Below are positions 25,484 to 35,287 of a stretch of DNA of 64,000 nt, in pieces. The stretch's first letter is position 1, and each line of letters begins with the position of its first letter. A program made the position numbers and the translations under genes. The stretch spans positions 32,042 through 96,041 of the forward strand of contig CALFDJ010000019.1 of assembly GCA_937950325.1 (NCBI GenBank), in the 5' to 3' direction. Source of the stretch: an uncultured Collinsella sp. GTDB taxonomy: Bacteria; Actinomycetota; Coriobacteriia; Coriobacteriales; Coriobacteriaceae. Below the pieces are notes generated by a model that saw nothing but the letters and a program-made list of their open reading frames with translations, searched no databases and was not told where the DNA came from.

Positions 25484-26845
25484 ATGGATACTGTTCTGAG
25501 CGTTCTCTCATCGGTCTTTTGGGGGCTGCTGATGCTTTCCGTCCTCGTGTTTTTGCACGAGGGCGGCCACTTTTTGGCGGCGCGTGCCTGCGGCGTCCGT
25601 GTGACCGAGTTCTTTTTGGGCCTGCCGTGTCGCTTTGACATCCATCACACGTCGCGTCGCATTGGAACCAAGTTTGGCGTGACCCCGCTGCTGCTGGGTG
25701 GCTATGCTGCCATCTGCGGTATGGATCCGACCGATGTCTCGTGCGCCGATCGCGTGCTCGCGGCTGTCTATCGTCATGGTCGCGTGACCGTGGCCGACCT
25801 TGCTGTCGAGCTCGAGCTTTCCGAGGAGGATGTGCTCGAGGCATGCGCCCTGTTGCTGGGCTGGGGCTCCATCGCACCCTGGTATGAGGAAGGGGAGAAG
25901 CCCTCGCCGAGCTACTATCCCACCAAGTATCAGACGCTGCCGCGAGACGCGGCGGGTTACACCACCTTTGACGGCCGCCGTTTCGATCGCGAACATTCAA
26001 CTGCCGAGGGCGATGTGTGGGAGCTGCCGTGCGGCGAGGCCGAGTTCCTTGCGCAAGAGCGTTCGCATACCTATCTGGGCCAGGGTTTTCTCAAGCGCGC
26101 CTTTATGCTGCTCGCGGGCATTCTCGTCAATATCCTGACGGGCTTTTTGCTGCTTATGAGCATCTACTCTATTGCGGGTGTCACCGTGCCGATGGATACC
26201 AACGTGATCGGTCAGGTTGACGAGGGGTCTATTGCCGCCAAGGCGGGTATCGAGGGCGGCGACGCGATCCTTTCGGTTGACGGAGTATCGTGCTCTACCT
26301 GGATGGACGTTTACGATGCCATCGGCAAGGCCGCCGGTAAGGACGATATCGCCATCGAGTATGAGCGCGACGGCAAGCAGCATTCGACCTCGGTTGCGCT
26401 CAAAGAGGACGAGCGCCTAGGTGTGTATGCCTCTACGCAGGTGGTCCGTTTAGACCCCATCACGTCGGCTCGCCTTTCGTTCTCCTATGTCGTGCAGACA
26501 GCGGAGGGCGTGATGCGCCTGCTCCAGCCGCAGCATACGATGGAGATTCTCGATCAGTCTTCTTCGATCGTGGGCATTAGCGTTATGTCCTCACAGGCTG
26601 CTGCTGCCGGCCCTGCCACGTTCCTTTCGTTTGCCGCCCTCATTTCGTTCTCGCTTGGCTTTATGAACCTGCTGCCCATCCCACCACTCGATGGCGGCAA
26701 GCTGGTCATCGAGATCATTCAAAAGATTGCTGGCCGCGAGCTTCCGCTCAAGGTCCAGACGATTGTGAGCTATGTGGGCATCGCGCTCTTTGCGCTGCTG
26801 TTTGTCTATATGCTTCGTTCCGACGTCCTTCGATTTATCCTGTAG
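25484..26845 (+). CDS. rseP: Site-2 protease RseP family, with a winged-helix-like insertion
   Basis: Intramembrane zinc metalloprotease that cuts membrane-bound anti-sigma factors and signal-peptide remnants. HEGGH (zinc ligands and catalytic Glu) sits in the first helix near residue 25; a PDZ domain (about 245-325) and the LPIPPLDGGKL motif with the third zinc ligand follow. Between GGYAAICGM (residue about 75) and the second membrane helix (about 205) there are roughly 125 residues, about 90-100 more than usual. Their first part, VLAAVYRHGRVTVADLAVEL onward, looks like a winged helix. ATG 25484 or TTG 25469 may be the start; neither has an ideal ribosome site. Confidence 0.9.
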   Translation: MDTVLSVLSSVFWGLLMLSVLVFLHEGGHFLAARACGVRVTEFFLGLPCRFDIHHTSRRIGTKFGVTPLLLGGYAAICGMDPTDVSCADRVLAAVYRHGRVTVADLAVELELSEEDVLEACALLLGWGSIAPWYEEGEKPSPSYYPTKYQTLPRDAAGYTTFDGRRFDREHSTAEGDVWELPCGEAEFLAQERSHTYLGQGFLKRAFMLLAGILVNILTGFLLLMSIYSIAGVTVPMDTNVIGQVDEGSIAAKAGIEGGDAILSVDGVSCSTWMDVYDAIGKAAGKDDIAIEYERDGKQHSTSVALKEDERLGVYASTQVVRLDPITSARLSFSYVVQTAEGVMRLLQPQHTMEILDQSSSIVGISVMSSQAAAAGPATFLSFAALISFSLGFMNLLPIPPLDGGKLVIEIIQKIAGRELPLKVQTIVSYVGIALFALLFVYMLRSDVLRFIL

Positions 26846-26858
26846 GGGAGTGTTTGGA

Positions 26859-27941
26859 TTGTCTTTATCCCATCCTTTGCCTCGCGAGTTGACGCGCCCC
26901 GTGCATGTGGGCGGTGTGCAGATCGGTGGCGGCGCGCCGGTGGTGGTCCAATCCATGACCTGCACCGATACCGCTGACTCCCAGGCAACGCTTGCGCAAG
27001 TGTGCGCGTTGGCGCAGGCTGGCTGCGATATCGTGCGTGTGAGCGTGCCAACCGAGGCCGCGCTTGAGGGTTTCCGCACCATCTGTGCCGAGTCTCCGGT
27101 GCCGATCGTCGCCGATATTCACTTTAACCATAAGCTCGCCATCGGCGCCGTCGAGGCTGGTGCCGCCAAGCTTCGCATCAATCCCGGCAATATCGGCGAT
27201 TGGGCCAAGGTCGATGCTGTCATCGATGCCGCGGGTGCTGCGGGCTGCGCAATTCGCATCGGTGTCAACGCTGGTTCGCTTGAGCAGGATATCGCCGAGC
27301 GCGACGACCTCACGCAGCCCGAAAAGCTCGTGATGTCGAGCGAGCGCTTCGTCAAGCACTTTGAGGACCGCGGCTTTACGAACATTGTGCTTTCGGCCAA
27401 GGCCCATAGCGTGCAAACGACGCTCGATACCTATCGAGCCCTGTCGCGTGAGATTCCCCACGTTCCGCTTCACCTGGGCGTGACGGAGGCGGGGACCAAG
27501 CTCCAGGGCACCATCAAGAGCTCTGTAGGCTTGGGTATCTTGCTTTCCGAAGGCATTGGCGACACCATGCGTGTGTCGCTCACAGCCGATCCGGTTGAGG
27601 AGCCGCCGGTTGCCTGGGGTATTCTGCAGTCGTTGGGCCTGCGTCGCCGTGGCCCCGAGATTGTCTCGTGCCCCACGTGCGCCCGCTGCCAGGTTAACCT
27701 TATTCCCATTGCCGAGGAAGTAACCGAGCGGCTTAAGAACTATACCGCGCCGCTTTCGATTGCCGTTATGGGATGTGCCGTTAATGGCCCCGGCGAGGCT
27801 TCTGATGCCGACCTGGGCGTTGCTTGCGGACGTGGTCAGGCCTTGCTCTTTTCGCATGGCCAGATCATTGGTAAAGTAGCTGAGGACCAAATTGTCGACG
27901 CGCTTATGGCAGAGGTCGACAAGCTTATTGAGGAGAAATAA
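26859..27941 (+). CDS. ispG: (E)-4-hydroxy-3-methylbut-2-enyl diphosphate synthase (flavodoxin)
   Basis: Penultimate step of the MEP pathway, a [4Fe-4S] enzyme. 360 residues: VVVQSMTCTDTADSQAT at the N-terminus, RINPGNIGDW, and cluster ligands in SCPTCARCQ and GCAVNGPGEASDAD. TTG 26859 lies 8 nt after GGGGAG and gives MSLSHPLPRELTRPVHVG; the frame upstream is inside rseP. proS begins on the next base. Confidence 0.95.
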   Translation: MSLSHPLPRELTRPVHVGGVQIGGGAPVVVQSMTCTDTADSQATLAQVCALAQAGCDIVRVSVPTEAALEGFRTICAESPVPIVADIHFNHKLAIGAVEAGAAKLRINPGNIGDWAKVDAVIDAAGAAGCAIRIGVNAGSLEQDIAERDDLTQPEKLVMSSERFVKHFEDRGFTNIVLSAKAHSVQTTLDTYRALSREIPHVPLHLGVTEAGTKLQGTIKSSVGLGILLSEGIGDTMRVSLTADPVEEPPVAWGILQSLGLRRRGPEIVSCPTCARCQVNLIPIAEEVTERLKNYTAPLSIAVMGCAVNGPGEASDADLGVACGRGQALLFSHGQIIGKVAEDQIVDALMAEVDKLIEEK

Positions 27942-29663
<1,722 letters not shown>

Positions 29664-29693
29664 TCGAAGATTTCGCTTGTAGTTCGATATGTG

Positions 29694-29743
29694 GGACGGC
29701 CCCGCATTTCTCCAGATCGGGGAGATGCGGGGCCGTCCTTTTA
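29694..29743 (+). terminator. Rho-independent terminator after proS
   Basis: A 20-bp imperfect stem (GGACGGCCCCGCAT... with ...ATGCGGGGCCGTCC) followed by TTTTATC. Confidence 0.93.
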
Positions 29744-29770
29744 TCTTGCAGCATTCTAATATCTAAAAGG

Positions 29771-29804
29771 AAAACCCCACAGCCCATATGAGCTGCGGGG
29801 TTTT
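29771..29804 (-). terminator. Terminator for the APH-like kinase gene (likely bidirectional)
   Basis: AAAACCCCACAGCCCATAT pairs with ATGAGCTGCGGGGTTTT, giving A and T tracts on both sides so that it can work on either strand between the converging proS and kinase genes. Confidence 0.8.
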
Positions 29805-29839
29805 CTTGTGCCTCCGATGCGAAATTAATCGCTCAGATA

Positions 29840-30604
29840 TTACTGATAATCGACGACGTCGATCCAGTTCTTCAGGAACTCATCGTTCACGTTGCGCTTA
29901 CGAGCGAGCTCGGAAGCGGCGACGATGCTCGTCCACTGACGCACGACCTGCATGGGCATGTCGGCGCGGTCGCAGTAGAGCTCCAGGTAGGCCTCAGCCT
30001 GATCCTTGCTGTTGAGGGCAAAGAGCAGGTAGGTGGTGGCAACGTCGGCAGCAGGGGAGCCCTGGGTGGCGTGTGCCCAGTCGCACACATAGAGCTGGCC
30101 GTCGTCGCCAACGATGACGTTGGAGGGGTTGAAGTCGCCGTGGCAGACCTTGAACTCCTTGGTCATGCCGTCCAGACGCTCCTGAAGGTTGTAGCGCGTG
30201 GTGGCATTGAGCTGATCAAGGCTGTCGATCATGCGGGCGTACTTGTCGCGCTGACGGTTGAGCAGCGGGGAGGTGTAGCCGTGGATGTCGATCTGGAGGT
30301 CGACGAACATCTCGAGGTACTCACCAAAGCGCTGGGGCTCGGCAGTCATCTTCTCGGCAAGGGTGGTGCCCGGAACCTTCTCGGTCACGAGCGCCCAGCC
30401 GTTGGCGTTCTCGAGCTGGGAAACCTCGAGCGCCTTGGGGCTGCGGATGCCGCACTCATTGATGCGGGCAAGATTCAAAGCCTCGTTGAACACGTCGGAG
30501 ACAGGCTTGGTCTCGTTAAAGACCTTGACAATCTTGTCGCCCAGGTCGTAAACGACCTTGTTGCCACGGCGGACGAGCTCGGTCTTGGAATCGGGTAGCA
30601 GCAT
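29840..30604 (-). CDS. Phosphotransferase of the aminoglycoside/choline kinase-like (APH) fold, substrate unknown
   Basis: 254 residues. The protein-kinase-like fold is indicated by an N-lobe VVYDLGDKIVKVF (candidate ATP-binding Lys), VTEKVPGTTLAEK hinge region, the catalytic loop VCHGDFNPSNVIV and the metal-binding CDWAHATQG. These are hallmarks of APH-family small-molecule kinases. Nothing here identifies the substrate, so a resistance role should not be assumed. ATG 30604 follows AAAGGATG. It lies 88 nt after adhE on the same strand, with a strong hairpin between them. Confidence 0.8.
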   Translation of the reverse strand: MLLPDSKTELVRRGNKVVYDLGDKIVKVFNETKPVSDVFNEALNLARINECGIRSPKALEVSQLENANGWALVTEKVPGTTLAEKMTAEPQRFGEYLEMFVDLQIDIHGYTSPLLNRQRDKYARMIDSLDQLNATTRYNLQERLDGMTKEFKVCHGDFNPSNVIVGDDGQLYVCDWAHATQGSPAADVATTYLLFALNSKDQAEAYLELYCDRADMPMQVVRQWTSIVAASELARKRNVNDEFLKNWIDVVDYQ

Positions 30605-30636
30605 GGTTGCATCCTTTCAACGATGCGATAGAAGCG

Positions 30637-30675
30637 ACGGCGGGGGTGTGTGAAACACCCGTGCACCCCCGCCGT
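30637..30675 (-). other. Strong hairpin between adhE and the APH-like gene
   Basis: Perfect 12-bp arms ACGGCGGGGGTG and CACCCCCGCCGT. Neither strand has a U-tract after the stem, so this may be an mRNA-stabilising or attenuating structure rather than a simple terminator. Confidence 0.6.
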
Positions 30676-30692
30676 TAAAAACCGTGCTAAAA

Positions 30693-33341
30693 CTAGCAGA
30701 CGGCGTAATCCTGGGGCTCGCGGCCGTAGTAGGCGTCCAGGTAGAGCTCCTTGATCTCGCTCATGAGCGGGTAGCGCGGGTTGGCGCCGGTGCACTGGTC
30801 GTTGAATGCCTGCTCGGTCATCTCGTCGAGGGTGTCGAGGAAGTACTGCTCGTCAACACCGTAGTCGGCGATAGTCTTCTTGACGCCGATGAAGTCCTTG
30901 AGCTCCTCGAGCTTCGTGATGAAGTTCTCGAAGACCTCCTTGTCGTCCTTGCCCTCGATGCCGCAGTACTTGGCCATCTCGGCGTAGTTGTGCAGCGCGT
31001 TGGGGTAAGGATACTGGGAGAAGGTACCCATCTTGACGGGAGCCTCGGCGGCGTTGTAGCGCATGACGCGGGTCAGGATGACGGCGTTTGCGAGGCCGTG
31101 GGGCAGGTGATGGAAAGCGCCGAGCTTGTGAGCCATGGAGTGGTTGAGTCCCAAGAAGGCGTTGGCGAAGGCCATACCGGCCATGCAAGAGGCGTTGTGC
31201 ATCTCCTCGCGGGCATGCGGGTCCTTGGCGCCGTTCGTGAAGCTGGAGGGCAGGTTCTCGAAGACGAGCTTAGCAGCGCGCTCGGAGAGGCCCTTGGTGT
31301 AGTCGGAAGCCATGATGGAGACGTAGGACTCGATGGCGTGGGTCATGACGTCGATGCCGGAGGCAGCGGTCAGGCCGCGCGGGGCGGTCATGCAGTTGTC
31401 GGCGTCGACGATAGCCATGTTGGGGAGCAGCGCGTAGTCGGCGAGCGGCCACTTGATGCCGGTCTCCTTGTCGGTGATGATGGCGAACGGCGTGCACTCG
31501 GAGCCGGTACCCGAAGAGGTCGGGACGGCGACGAAGTAGGCCTTCTTGCCCATCTCGGGGAAGGTGAAGATACGCTTGCGGATGTCCATGAAGTCCATGG
31601 CCATGTCCTCAAACTTGCACTCGGGGTGCTCGTACATCATCCACATGATCTTGCCGGCGTCCATAGCGGAGCCACCGCCGACGGCGATGATGACGTCCGG
31701 CTCAAAGAGAGCCATCTGCTTGGCGCCGCGACGTGCGCACTGCAGCGACGGATCGGGCTCGACGTCGTAGAAGCAGTCGTGGGCGATGCCCATCTCGTCG
31801 AGCTTGGCCTCGATGGCGCGGGTGTTGCCATTCTTGAAGAGGAACTGGTCGGTGACGATGAAGGCGCGCTTCTTGCCCATGACGTTGCCAAGCTCGTCGA
31901 GGGCGACGGGCGTGGAACCCTTCTTGAAGTAGACCTTCTCGGGAGCGCGGAACCACAGCATGTTCTCACGGCGCTCGGCCACAGTCTTAACGTTGATCAA
32001 GTGCTTCACCCCAACGTTCTCGGAGACGGAGTTGCCGCCCCAGGAGCCGCAGCCCAGGGTCAGAGACGGCTTCATGCCAAAGTTGTACAGGTCACCGATG
32101 CCGCCGTGCGAGGACGGGGTGTTGATGACGATACGGCAGGCTTTCATGACGTGCTCGAACAGGCTGATCTTCTCGGCCTGGGCGGGGTGCACGTACAGAG
32201 AGGCGGTGTGGCCCGGGCCACCGGCGAGCACCAGGTGCTCGGCCTTGTCGACGGCCTCCTGGAAGTCCTTGGCGTGGTACATGGCCAGGACCGGAGAGAG
32301 CTTCTCGTGGGAGAACTCCTCCTTGGCGGGGTCGGTGGAGGTGACCTCGGCGATCAGGATCTTGGTCTTGGCGGGAACCTCGATGCCGGCGAGCTCGGCG
32401 ATCTTGGCGGCAGCCATGCCGGGGATGCGGTGGTCGAGAGCGCCGTTCTTGAACATGGCGGCACGCAGGGCCTCCATCTCGGCACCCTGCTTGACGAAGT
32501 AGCAGCCGCGCTTCTGGAACTCGGCCTTGACCTGGTCATAGATGGTGTCGATGACGGTCACGGACTGCTCGGAAGCGCAGATCATGCCGTTGTCGAAGGT
32601 CTTGGAGTGGATGATGGAGTTGACGGCGAGCAGCACGTCGGCGGTGTCGTCGATGACGACCGGGGTGTTACCGGCGCCAACGCCCAGGGCGGGCTTGCCC
32701 GAGGAGTAAGCGGCCTTGACCATGCCCGGGCCACCGGTGGCGAGGATGATGTCGACGTCGCGCATGACCATGTTGGTCAGCTCGATGGAGGGGACATCGA
32801 CCCAGCCGATGATGCCCTCGGGGGCGCCGGCCTTGACGGCGGCGTCAAGCACGAGCTTGGCAGCGGCGATGGTGCACTTGGCGGCAGCCGGGTGCGGGGA
32901 GATGATGATGGCATTGCGGGTCTTCAGGCTGATCAGCGTCTTGAAGATTGCGGTGGAGGTGGGGTTGGTCGTCGGGATGACGGCGCCCACGATGCCGATG
33001 GGCTCGGCGATCTTGGTGATGCCGTAAGCCTCGTCGCGCTCCAGGACACCACAGGTCTTGGTGTTCTTGTAAGCGTTGTAGATGTACTCTGCGGCGTAGT
33101 GGTTCTTGATGACCTTGTCCTCAAGAACGCCGCGGCCGGTCTCCTCGATGGCCATCTTCGCCAACGGGATACGAGCCTTGTTGGCGGCCATGGCGGCCTC
33201 ATAGAAGATCTTGTCGACCTGCTCCTGCGTGTACGTAGCAAAAAGCGCCTGGGCCTCTCGCATCTGAGCGAGCTTAGCCTCAAGCGCCTCTACGTTGTCC
33301 ACAATTGCGGGAGTAGTGTTTTCCGGTGACTTTTTCACCAT
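30693..33341 (-). CDS. adhE: Bifunctional acetaldehyde-CoA / alcohol dehydrogenase
   Basis: Reduces acetyl-CoA to acetaldehyde and then ethanol, reoxidising NADH in fermentation; the enzyme forms helical filaments called spirosomes. 882 residues, the normal size. N-terminal aldehyde dehydrogenase half with the catalytic Cys in DNGMICASEQSV, then the iron-dependent alcohol dehydrogenase half with VGGGSAMDAGK, SSGTGSECTPFAIITD and iron ligands in HSMAHKLGAFHHLPHG. ATG 33341 follows AAGGAGACAC. Its upstream region carries a perfect inverted repeat at 33435. Confidence 0.97.
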   Translation of the reverse strand: MVKKSPENTTPAIVDNVEALEAKLAQMREAQALFATYTQEQVDKIFYEAAMAANKARIPLAKMAIEETGRGVLEDKVIKNHYAAEYIYNAYKNTKTCGVLERDEAYGITKIAEPIGIVGAVIPTTNPTSTAIFKTLISLKTRNAIIISPHPAAAKCTIAAAKLVLDAAVKAGAPEGIIGWVDVPSIELTNMVMRDVDIILATGGPGMVKAAYSSGKPALGVGAGNTPVVIDDTADVLLAVNSIIHSKTFDNGMICASEQSVTVIDTIYDQVKAEFQKRGCYFVKQGAEMEALRAAMFKNGALDHRIPGMAAAKIAELAGIEVPAKTKILIAEVTSTDPAKEEFSHEKLSPVLAMYHAKDFQEAVDKAEHLVLAGGPGHTASLYVHPAQAEKISLFEHVMKACRIVINTPSSHGGIGDLYNFGMKPSLTLGCGSWGGNSVSENVGVKHLINVKTVAERRENMLWFRAPEKVYFKKGSTPVALDELGNVMGKKRAFIVTDQFLFKNGNTRAIEAKLDEMGIAHDCFYDVEPDPSLQCARRGAKQMALFEPDVIIAVGGGSAMDAGKIMWMMYEHPECKFEDMAMDFMDIRKRIFTFPEMGKKAYFVAVPTSSGTGSECTPFAIITDKETGIKWPLADYALLPNMAIVDADNCMTAPRGLTAASGIDVMTHAIESYVSIMASDYTKGLSERAAKLVFENLPSSFTNGAKDPHAREEMHNASCMAGMAFANAFLGLNHSMAHKLGAFHHLPHGLANAVILTRVMRYNAAEAPVKMGTFSQYPYPNALHNYAEMAKYCGIEGKDDKEVFENFITKLEELKDFIGVKKTIADYGVDEQYFLDTLDEMTEQAFNDQCTGANPRYPLMSEIKELYLDAYYGREPQDYAVC

Positions 33342-33434
33342 TTGTGTCTCCTTGCGATCGGAGATTTACCCTACGCCTTGCATGATAGCAAGAAATAATT
33401 CGGTGAACGGCCAGATTCCTCTAAAAGGCACACT

Positions 33435-33462
33435 AAAACGCTTCAATAAAATGAAGCGTTTT
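33435..33462. promoter_or_regulatory. Perfect inverted repeat upstream of adhE
   Basis: AAAACGCTTCA, six bases, TGAAGCGTTTT, 94 nt upstream of the adhE start. It could be an operator for adhE or a bidirectional terminator-like hairpin isolating adhE from the neighbouring element. It does not match the Rex consensus TTGTGAA-N4-TTCACAA. The rest of the 332-nt gap 33342-33673 holds the left repeat of the transposase unit and nothing else I recognise. Confidence 0.5.
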
Positions 33463-33497
33463 AACTAGAACTATCTGCCTGCTGCATCTCCCCGCTT

Positions 33498-33545
33498 ATT
33501 GGGGACAGACTTACATGAGTGCTTTCACTCATTTGGGACAGACAT
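33498..33545 (+). repeat. Left REP-like inverted repeat of the RAYT unit
   Basis: Runs from ATTGGGGACAGAC to GGGACAGACAT with the hairpin 33515-33532 in the middle. Compared with the right copy it differs in the TCATTTGGG / GCATTGGGG part only. Confidence 0.8.
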
Positions 33546-33673
33546 CGTTTTGCCATTTTGCCGTTCTGGGCCTATTATTGCCGCTTATTGGATATAAATA
33601 GGTTGCAGGCTCAGCATTTCGCGTTGCTTCTCTCCTTTTAGGTGTTGCCTGAACAGTTTTGAAAGGAGAGATT

Positions 33674-34450
33674 ATGCCCCGATGCGCCCGCCCCGTTTCG
33701 ATCACCGGCTATTACCACGTCTTTGACCGCGGCAACTCCAAACAGATTATTTTTGAAGATGACTCCGACCGTTATCGTTTCTTATCGGATATCTCGGACA
33801 GGTTTGCGCGCCATGAAGTGGCGGTGTTGGCTTGGTGCCTTATGGACAATCACTTCCATTTGATGGTTGATGACCCATTTGACAACCTTTCAAAGGCAAT
33901 GCAGTGCGCGCTGACGGCATATGCTAAGTATTTCAATGGAAAAACGGGGAGAACGGGACATCTGTTTGACAATCGCTATTCGCGGGTCGCGGTTGAGTCG
34001 GACACGCAGGCGGTGCAGCTGCTCGACTATATTCATCTCAATCCCGTGAAGGGTGCGCTTGACTCGCTCGATGCGTACCGCTGGTCAAGCTATAAGGCGT
34101 ATCAGCTGGGCTATGATCCCTTTGACATCTGTGATGCGGCTCCTATGCTCGATATTGTCGGTGGCTCCCGTTGCTATTGCGAGCATCTCGAGGAAGTTGC
34201 CGGGCGCATCTGGTCAATGGAGGTTCTTCCACGCCGGCGGATCCCCGATGAGGAGGCCCTTTCCGTTGCGCGCGAAGTTCTGCCGAGCATAGATCCTGCA
34301 CTGCTCAAAGCCCTGCCACGCCCCGAACGCGATGCGTGTCTGCTGAGGCTTAGGCGGGCGCATCTCACGGTCAAGCAAATTGCCCGTATCACCGGCATCG
34401 GCGCTACAAGCGTGACCAAGGCAACTGCAGGCTGGAAGGATGCTGCGTGA
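33674..34450 (+). CDS. REP-associated tyrosine transposase (Y1 HUH family)
   Basis: 258 residues. Y1 transposases nick single-stranded DNA at hairpins and form a phosphotyrosine link. The HUH metal motif is visible as LMDNHFHLM near residue 57; YHVFDRGN at the N-terminus and LDYIHLNPVKGAL are typical of the RAYT subgroup. A C-terminal region (about residues 215-258) has an HTH-like stretch LTVKQIARITGIGATSVTKAT. ATG 33674 follows GAAAGGAGAG; 33659 lies upstream of that site. The gene is intact and probably moves or maintains the flanking repeats. Confidence 0.88.
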   Translation: MPRCARPVSITGYYHVFDRGNSKQIIFEDDSDRYRFLSDISDRFARHEVAVLAWCLMDNHFHLMVDDPFDNLSKAMQCALTAYAKYFNGKTGRTGHLFDNRYSRVAVESDTQAVQLLDYIHLNPVKGALDSLDAYRWSSYKAYQLGYDPFDICDAAPMLDIVGGSRCYCEHLEEVAGRIWSMEVLPRRRIPDEEALSVAREVLPSIDPALLKALPRPERDACLLRLRRAHLTVKQIARITGIGATSVTKATAGWKDAA

Positions 34451-34491
34451 GGCAGGGGCCGGAGCCAGTCAGTGCGTCGCATGCGTGCTTC

Positions 34492-34539
34492 ATGTCTGTC
34501 CCCAATGCGTGAAAGCACTCATGTAAGTCTGTCCCCAAT
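34492..34539 (-). repeat. Right REP-like inverted repeat of the RAYT unit
   Basis: Reverse complement of the left copy, with the hairpin stem weakened by one change (GCGTG against CACTC). Confidence 0.8.
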
Positions 34540-34547
34540 GAGTGCAA

Positions 34548-34578
34548 AAAGGCGCCCTCCGTAGGGGAGGGCGCCTTT
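34548..34578 (-). terminator. Terminator of rpmB
   Basis: AAAGGCGCCCTCC / GGAGGGCGCCTTT stem; on the minus strand it runs into TTTTTGC, so it ends the rpmB transcript. It directly abuts the right REP repeat. Confidence 0.85.
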
Positions 34579-34646
34579 GGTAAGTTCTATATGAACGCGA
34601 GGTCTTTGACCCGGAGAGTCCGAGGTACTTGTTGGTAAGACCTTAT

Positions 34647-34835
34647 TTAGGAGCGCGCAACCTTGCCAGACTTGAGGCAGGTGGAGCAAACGTTCATCTT
34701 GCGACGGTGACCATCGACGACGACGTAGACGCGCTGGATGTTGGGGCGGAACTTACGGTTGGTGACGCGGTGAGAGTGGCTGATGGAGCGACCGGCAACG
34801 GGGTGCTTACCGCAAACTTCGCAAACTTTGGACAT
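34647..34835 (-). CDS. rpmB: 50S ribosomal protein L28 (zinc-binding form)
   Basis: 62 residues, read on the minus strand. SKVCEVCGKHPVAGRSISHSHR at the start and VCSTCLKSGKV at the end supply two Cys pairs, so this is the zinc-containing C+ type. ATG 34835 sits behind AAGGAGGGTC; the longer frame to 34883 includes that ribosome site and is not real. Single-gene unit. Confidence 0.95.
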   Translation of the reverse strand: MSKVCEVCGKHPVAGRSISHSHRVTNRKFRPNIQRVYVVVDGHRRKMNVCSTCLKSGKVARS

Positions 34836-34889
34836 AACTGACCCTCCTTGGGCGACAAACGAACATGTCGCGTTAACAAACAAGCCTGA

Positions 34890-34895
34890 ACTATA
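34890..34895 (-). promoter_or_regulatory. Possible -10 element of rpmB
   Basis: TATAGT read on the minus strand, 55 nt before the L28 start; TTGCGC lies 20 nt further upstream, a long spacer. Between here and the pyr leader (34900-35120) I see only AT-rich sequence without a gene. Confidence 0.35.
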
Positions 34896-35126
34896 GCACA
34901 GAAGTCGCTCCCTGTGCGCAATCTACACAGAGATATTCCTCTTTTGGCGATAGTGCCCACGCCACGGCCCTGGACGTAGATCCGATTTGCGTGCAGCAGA
35001 GGGGATTATGCCAGCTCGTGCGTGCGTTTTCAAGCTCGTCCCACAAATATATATAGGTTTATTGAGCTTTGGGCTCCGTTTACGGATTGCTCTGTATTTA
35101 TGCTCGCAATTAAGCTCGAGGTTGGC

Positions 35127-35287
35127 TACACTATCCCTTGACCATTAAAGGGGTACGAGATACCCACATGGAATTACATAGCTGCCAAAAGAGCAGCCCT
35201 TCCTGTGGGTGTCTGGTCCGCTTTAAGCGGTCGGGCATCTATTTTTTTGACTGTGTCAGCAGTCAAGACATGTGAGGAAGGAGATCG
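35127..35287 (+). promoter_or_regulatory. pyr operon leader with attenuator
   Basis: The leader can form mutually exclusive helices. GGGTA/TACCC (35151-35165) competes with ACCCACA (35162-35168) pairing with TGTGGGT (35204-35210). The latter would sequester the first bases of the terminator stem at 35208. Lying directly before pyrR, this is the expected layout of PyrR-controlled attenuation by UMP. The PyrR-binding loop consensus was not matched in detail. Upstream sequence holds a weak TACACT as possible -10. Confidence 0.6.
35208..35248 (+). terminator. Intrinsic terminator of the pyr attenuator
   Basis: Stem with inner CCGCTT/AAGCGG and outer GGTGTCT/GGGCATC (wobble pairs) followed by TATTTTTTT, 40 nt before pyrR. 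Confidence 0.75.

Larger units (their letters stand above)
33498..34539 (+). mobile_element. RAYT unit: REP-associated tyrosine transposase bracketed by 48-nt inverted repeats
   Basis: Two 48-nt near-identical repeats in opposite orientation (33498-33545 and 34492-34539) frame one transposase gene. Each repeat contains two GGGACAGAC words flanking the short palindrome ATGAGTG-CTTT-CACTCAT (CACGCAT in the right copy). This matches the arrangement of RAYT genes with REP hairpins, probably domesticated relatives of IS200/IS605 transposases. Confidence 0.8.

Noticed and set aside
30684..33329. Plus-strand frame of 881 codons opposite adhE
   Set aside because: Nearly coextensive with adhE in the opposite strand, with GVG/DDG-type repeats from reversed codons; no ribosome site or domain.
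33342..33497. Rex operator for adhE
   Set aside because: No TTGTGAA-N4-TTCACAA-like site could be found; the only palindrome has a different sequence.
34629..34841. Plus-strand frame opposite rpmB
   Set aside because: Antisense of the unmistakable L28 gene.
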